Positions 58,809-64,000 of a stretch of DNA of 64,000 nt are shown in pieces. The position numbers and the translations under genes were made by a program. The notes under the pieces are model-generated. The model was not told the origin of the DNA, made no database searches, and saw nothing but the letters and a program-made list of their open reading frames with translations. The DNA lies in NCBI RefSeq assembly GCF_004664715.2, contig NC_051074.1, positions 22,360,058 to 22,424,057 of the forward strand, read 5' to 3'. Within the stretch, counting starts at the first letter, position 1. The number at the start of each line of letters is the position of its first letter. This stretch comes from Peromyscus leucopus (Eukaryota > Chordata > Mammalia > Rodentia > Cricetidae).

Positions 58809-60941
58809 GCTCGCGCTCGGGACGCCGTCCGCGCGCCCGGGCCCCCGCGCACCCTCCACCGCTCCGCGCCGCTGCCGCCGCCGCCGCCGCCAGGAGAGGA
58901 GGAAGGGAAGCAGCTCCTCCGCAGCAGCGGCAGCAGCATCCCGGACCGGGAGGGGCAGGAAGCGCAGGCGCGGCGCGGCGCGGGCCGGGGCGCGACCCCT
59001 GCTGGCCGGAGGAACCGAACTGCACGCTCCGCTCCGCTCCGCGGCGGGGCAACGTTCTCGGTCACCGCTGTCCCCTCGGCCCTCCCTCCGCCGCGCATTG
59101 CCACTCGTGGTTTACCGTCACCGTGATCAGTTCCTAAGAAACCACGCACTTGTATTAGCCGCTCGCCCCACCCACCCCCCCACCCCGCGAACATGTCGCA
59201 AAGTGCATGGCCTGTGATCATCGTCCCGAAATCAAGTTGTACTGGGTGCCGGGGGTCCCAGGCCCGGCCCACGCGGGGTTCGGGTGGTGAACGCCACTTT
59301 GGCTGAAGCCCGGCGCCTTGGAGGGGCCGTGGCTCTGCGTGCGATTTTCCTGTGCGGGACTCCAAGGGATCCGCTATCTTAACGGGGTTGTTGTCTCTCT
59401 CAGACACTTAGTTGCAGTCCGTCAACAGTAAATGGCATGCACCTTTGGAGGAAACAAGCAGGTAAAAACTCAGATGTCAAGCGACCGGAACTCTGAAGGT
59501 TTAGGAATTGACATGGGTGGGTTATTTTGCCATTTCTACTTGAAAGTATTTAGAGCTACAGAAGCTTGCCAGCGATTTATTTAGCAAATTCCTCTGCGTG
59601 AACTTGAGCACCTCGGAACACTGGGTTCTAAACATGATAGGAGCTGGCATGCTCCAGGAGAATGATCATGTTACTCACCAAATTTCAGCCGTATTTAGAA
59701 CTAGATTTACTAATACATAGTACATGCGTCTGTTTTGCTATTCATGAAAAGTTGAAGAAGTCACATTATTTGCAAAAGCAATCACAATTGGATTTTAGAA
59801 ATTCTCTTTTAGACCATCTTTATTTTTTCCTGGAGGTACCGGAGACAGAACCCAGAGGCTCACATTCAAAGGTGAGTGTCTCCTCTACAAGAATGAGAGG
59901 ACTCTTTCCATCTGTCACTGTTACAAAAAACTTCAATACAAACCAAACAACAACAACAAAAAAATATGCCATATGGCCTGTTGCAAATCCCAAAGCATGA
60001 TAGAAACGCAAGGAATTAAACTGATTCCCAACAGGCAGGTGAGTTGTGGGGCTGGAGACCCCGCTACCCAAAACATTTTAACTCTTTCCCACAAAGCACG
60101 TCTATAATTCACCAGAATAGTAAATGGCTTAAATGGGGAGGTTTGGAAAGAACTCCACGGGGCTCAGGTTCGATGTATGTTTGTTGCTTTAAGCCAGTTA
60201 TCAAGGTCACTCCAGGGTTCTCCAGCACGTACAACTTGGCACATGCAGAAAGTGAGTCAGTATTACAGGATGAATGAATGAATGGGTGAATGAATGAAAT
60301 CATCACAGATAACCATAAAAATAAAGGTGTTTTTTCTCTGTGCTCTCTCTTAAGCCCAGACCGTGTAATAAAAGGGGTGCTCTCATATCTTGCCTTATGA
60401 GCCAATTACTCCCCACCATTCCAAAAGACCACCATCAACCATATTACCTTAACACACACCATTCCAAAAAGACCACCATCAAACATTACCTCTTAACAAC
60501 ACACACACCGAAGACCTGAACAGAACCTGGCTTGGCCATGGCTGAAATGGGTTAGAAGCTAAAGAAAGAAAACAGGAAGGAAGCACTAGACATTTGGAGG
60601 TAGCATAGCTTCAGAAAACCAAGGTTGTGTTTCACAAAGCCGGGAATGATCAAAAGACCTTCATGTTGCATTTTCTGTGCTTTGGTGGATTCTGTTAAAT
60701 TAAATTTGTTTTAGTGGACAATAGGGTTCCATGTGACACTTTGATGCACAGACACACTGCATAATATTAAAATCAGATTAGACATATCTCCTCAGACATT
60801 TGTTATATTTTCATGGTGAAAACACTGAGTCTTTTATTTGAGTTTTTTGAAATGTATAGTACATTATTGTCATCTATAACCAACCTACTGTGCAAAGACA
60901 TGTCAGGACTTCCTGGCCGTACTATTTTACTACTCACTGAT
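58809..60941. repeat. Duplicated RAB12 upstream block, copy 2 (probable false duplication)
   Basis: This copy begins directly after the N run, at the base corresponding to 56186. It continues without a break into unique sequence after TCACTGAT at 60941. It carries its own indels, such as extra bases around 60404 and 60440-60500. The arrangement is a dovetail overlap of two contigs that were not merged. It contains no RAB12 coding sequence. Confidence 0.93.
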
Positions 60942-61340
60942 CAATCTCTGTTGTCCTTCCCTCCGACTCCCGCAGCATTGGACTCAACCCTCTATGAGGT
61001 GAAGTTTTCTTTTTTAGAATCCACATATGAGTGAGATTATATGGTACTTATCTTTCTGCATCTGGTCCACTTCATTTCACACAATGATTCCAGTTCCAGG
61101 CGATGCAAAGGACAGGATTTCATTTTTTAATGGCTGAACGCTATCCCATTGCAGGCACATACTGAAACACATTCTCCTCCTCCATTTGTCTGTTGGTGGA
61201 CAGTTTGTTTGTCCCCATTTTTTGGCTGTTGCCAACGCCCTGCAGTAAACACAGTGTCCTTAATGCACCAATTTCCTTTCCTTCGGTCTTTATCAAGTGG
61301 TGTTATAATTCAGGATTTACATGTTTCACAAAGGTCCATG
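60700..61340 (+). mobile_element. Ancient L1 3' end (L1M-like), first part
   Basis: Blocks such as 'catatgagtgagattatatgg', 'tttcattttttaatggctgaa' and 'ctgttggtggacag' follow the order of an old mammalian L1 3' UTR. The element resumes at about 61973. Its 5' part is also in the duplicated copy before the gap (58060-58308). Confidence 0.6.
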
Positions 61341-61344
61341 CTGA

Positions 61345-61974
61345 TTAAAGGCTTGCTCCCCAGCTTAGTGTATTAGGGAGGTGATGGGGACCCTTAGGAG
61401 GTGAGACTTTGGCTGGGTGTAGGGGTGCACATCTTCAATTCCAGCACTTGGGAGGCTGGTGGATCTTCGTAAGTTCAGGGCTAGCCTGTGCTACATAGTA
61501 AGATACTCAAGAAAAGAAAAAAGAAAGAAATGAGGCAGTGAGGTCATCAAGGGCATGCCTTCAGATGAATATATTGGGGTTCCCACCCCTTTCATTATTT
61601 TCTCCATCATGTGCACCTCACTACAGGCCCAAAACTTTGGGCCAAATAGTCATGGGGATGATAGCTCCAGAAGTGTGAGCCAAAACAATTTTTTCTTCCC
61701 ATGAATTGATAATCTCAGGTATTTTCTTCCTTCCTTCCTTCTTCCTTCCTTCCTTCCTTCCTTCCTTTTCTGTCTTTTTCTTTTTTGTTTTTCAAGACAG
61801 GGTTTCTCTGAATAGTTTTGGTGCCTGTCCTGGATCTCACTCTGTAGACCAGGCTGGCCTCGAACTCACAGAGATCCACCTAGCTCTGCCTCCCAAGTGC
61901 TGGTACTGAGGGCGTGTGCCAATGCTGCCGGCCCAGGTATTTTCTTACAGGGACAGAAAGCTGACTAACACAGT
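61345..61974 (+). mobile_element. URR1/MER-type repeat nested in the L1, itself holding two B1 copies
   Basis: The repeat runs from 'ggcttgctccccagctt' to 'gacagaaagctgactaacaca'. It is interrupted by a forward B1 at about 61408-61530 and a reverse B1 with a (TTCC)n tail at about 61722-61935. The host L1 resumes with 'gattgctggatcatagagtag'. Confidence 0.5.
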
Positions 61975-62060
61975 GATTGCTGGATCATAGAGTAGTTCTA
62001 TTTTTATCTGAATTGTACTCTTTTATTAAGCTGGGTCAACTTCCAACATTTCAGTCTTGG
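61973..62060 (+). mobile_element. Ancient L1 3' end, second part
   Basis: 'attgctggatcatagagtag' followed by 'ttctatttttat' continues the L1 3' UTR left at 61340. This shows the L1 is older than the inserted repeat. Confidence 0.45.
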
Positions 62061-62455
62061 TGCTTTCTATGTTTTGAAGTAGCTCCCAAAGTGCACTGGA
62101 TGCTGAGTCTTTTGTTGGCACCATTTCCTCTGAACCATCTTTATTCCTTTTATTCGGAGGCCTTTCTCTTTCCATGAAGACAATAGGCTTGCCACCACAG
62201 GCTTTCTCTGGCTGAACACCAGGAGTTTCTGAACAGGGGTGGGGACGCCTTGTACACAGCTGTTTCTTCGTGACTCTACGTCATGGTGGATTGGTGTCTC
62301 CCAGGCAGAATTATCAAGAGTTTGTCGCTTGGCTGCACTTGTATTTTTGTTGGTTATTCTTTTCACTCGACCATCTGTCAAATGGCGAATGTGTGTAGCA
62401 GCCTTGGGAGACAACTTGAGCTGTCTGTGTGTGAACTGAGTGATATACACGGTGC

Positions 62456-62760
62456 GGTGGTTTGAATGAGCCCTGTCTCCTGCAGACCAACGTGTCTGAA
62501 CACTCAGTCCCCAGTGGCTGGTGCTCTCTGGTGAGGTTGTGGAACCGTTAGGATGTGGAGACATGCCGGAGGAAGTGGGTCACTGGAGGCGGGCTTTGAG
62601 AGTTTATAGCCTTGCTCCACTTCCTGAATGATCTTCCGGCGGTGACCTCTCAGCTTCCTGCAGCCATGCCTCCCCCATTATGTGGACTCTCTGTGGCCAC
62701 ACTCTTTCATAAGTTGCTTTCGATGCTTTCTCACAACAGCAAAAGGTAGCTGATACACAC
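62456..62760 (+). mobile_element. URR1-like interspersed repeat
   Basis: Starts GGTGGTTTGAATGAGCCC and keeps the family blocks 'ggaggaagtgggtcactgg' and 'gggctttgag'. Ends around 'aaaggtagctgatacac'. Confidence 0.55.
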
Positions 62761-62769
62761 AGACACACA

Positions 62770-63970
62770 ACACTGGCACAACCGGTGTCATAATAGCGAA
62801 TGTGAGTCCAGTTTTTAATGCTGACTGAAATCCTTTGAGTCTCCCTTCCAATCCTGCATCTAGGCAAGTCGACTAGAAGCCTGGGTGCTCCCTCCTGAGG
62901 CACTGGTGAGAGTCAGAGCACACAAGCTTTGCAGAGCTCTTTCCCTACTCACTCTGTGAGCTTTCCAGCGTCTCTCCTTCCTGGGTACTGGGGCCATTTT
63001 TCATGGCAGTTTGAGAGGACTGCTCTGTTCTCTCCAGAAAGGCTCAATTATGTAAACGACAAGCGGTGTGAATAACAGGCACACCCTCCTGGGGCAAGTC
63101 CAACCTCCTCAGTCTTGACATCCAAAACCCGTATCAGTGGACAGCCATGCTCTCTTTCCCCTGGAGTGCGCCCAACAGACACGACTGGTCACCGGTTACA
63201 ATGGATGTGTTGTTATTGATATGGCGATCAGCGAACTAAAAAGCTGGCTGTGAGTTGATACTTTCTGTAATCACTCATGTAAGCATTCCATGGTAGCCGA
63301 AATCAGAACTGTTGATTAACTGGTATTATTTAACTAAGTGTGACTCGGGACATTCTCCTTATCAGAGCCATTCAAAGAGGACTAACTATTATAAAGCATT
63401 TAAATAAACAAGAGTGGGAATTGGGTAGCAAAGGATTGAGTAACACATGCAGAGTGAAGACTAGATACAGACAGGCAAAGAGGCATCCATCTTCTTGCTA
63501 AGATGTATTTTAGCCTATCTCTTCACACGTCCCCAGGAGACACATGACATTATATATCACTCTTACTGTTCTAATTGTAACATGACCCCTTTGTTCTCCC
63601 CCAGGAAAGCACACTAGAATCCCAGTGAGTGGCTACAGTAATCATCGTTACTTAACCACTCAACCAACACACCCTTATTCACCCCTAACAGAGATTGGAC
63701 TTTTGTTCAGTTACCCACACTGCCCTGTGAAGTCACGTGATCCAGGCACAGGTGGCCGGGGCAGCAAGAGCAGAGGGCTGAATCTTAATTTTCTAAGTCA
63801 ATCATGTGAATTCTTGTCCATCAGTGGCTTAGGAAGCAGCCTATGATCAGACTGGCCACTGAAAAAAGTTAATGAGATCTTCACAAGGACAGAGGCTTCT
63901 GGGAAAGTGTCAACTGTGAGAAAAAAGAAGAGCCAAGGAAGAGCTCTGGGCCTTTGTGTGGAATGCTTAT
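62770..63970. other. Unassigned sequence upstream of RAB12
   Basis: No exon or recognisable repeat until the B1 at the window edge. Confidence 0.5.
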
Positions 63971-63971
63971 G

Positions 63972-64000
63972 GCTTGCCAGGCAGTGGTGGTGCATGCCTT
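63972..64000 (+). mobile_element. B1 SINE cut by the window edge
   Basis: 'ttgccaggcagtggtggtgc' followed by 'atgcctt' is a B1 5' end running off the window. Confidence 0.7.

Noticed and set aside
58181..59407. Open frames of 205-368 codons containing unknown residues
   Set aside because: They pass through the 500-N gap, where no stop can be called.

Overview
This is a mammalian nuclear window, most likely from a cricetid rodent (deer mouse, vole or hamster type). B1 and B2 SINEs occur throughout, together with ID-type SINEs, young B1 copies ending in the form 'aaaggcgcaaagctacacagag', several ERV LTR families, and long CA, GA, GGAA and ATT microsatellites. The species is inferred from repeat style; I could not run RepeatMasker.

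The one protein-coding gene I can support is RAB12, on the minus strand. All six coding exons are present, at 56174-55952, 42823-42763, 35511-35373, 32431-32342, 31779-31675 and 30364-30251. Each has consensus GT/AG splice sites and the phases agree. Joined, they give an intact 243-residue Rab GTPase ending in Cys-Cys. Exon 1 lies in a CpG island at about 55.6-56.6 kb, which is the promoter. The 3' UTR probably runs leftward from 30250.

Layout: 1-29 kb is gene-free DNA made largely of SINEs and LTRs. It includes a retroposed U2 snRNA copy (25707-25893) with a poly(A) tail and target-site duplications. It also holds a deleted Tgfbr1 retrocopy (about 22740-23062, minus) abutting the 3' end of an endogenous retrovirus (21342-22717, minus), and two complete solo LTRs with perfect 6-bp duplications (8011-8461 and 26060-26569). 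From 29 to 56.2 kb is RAB12. Its introns carry a 1.1-kb minisatellite of about 42 units (39525-40664), a six-unit 45-bp minisatellite (45889-46150) and many B1/B2 copies. From 56.2 to 61 kb is an assembly problem: 56186-58308 is repeated almost exactly at 58809-60941 across a run of exactly 500 N, the pattern expected when two overlapping contig ends are scaffolded without merging. From 61 to 64 kb is intergenic sequence with an ancient L1 3' end interrupted by nested repeats.

I see no operon, CRISPR array or new multi-gene system. The long open frames other than RAB12 exon 1 are explained by simple repeats, minisatellites, GC-rich antisense, SINEs or retrocopies. The observations most worth following are the duplicated promoter, the Tgfbr1-ERV junction, the LTR family carrying B1-like modules, and the intron 2 minisatellite.
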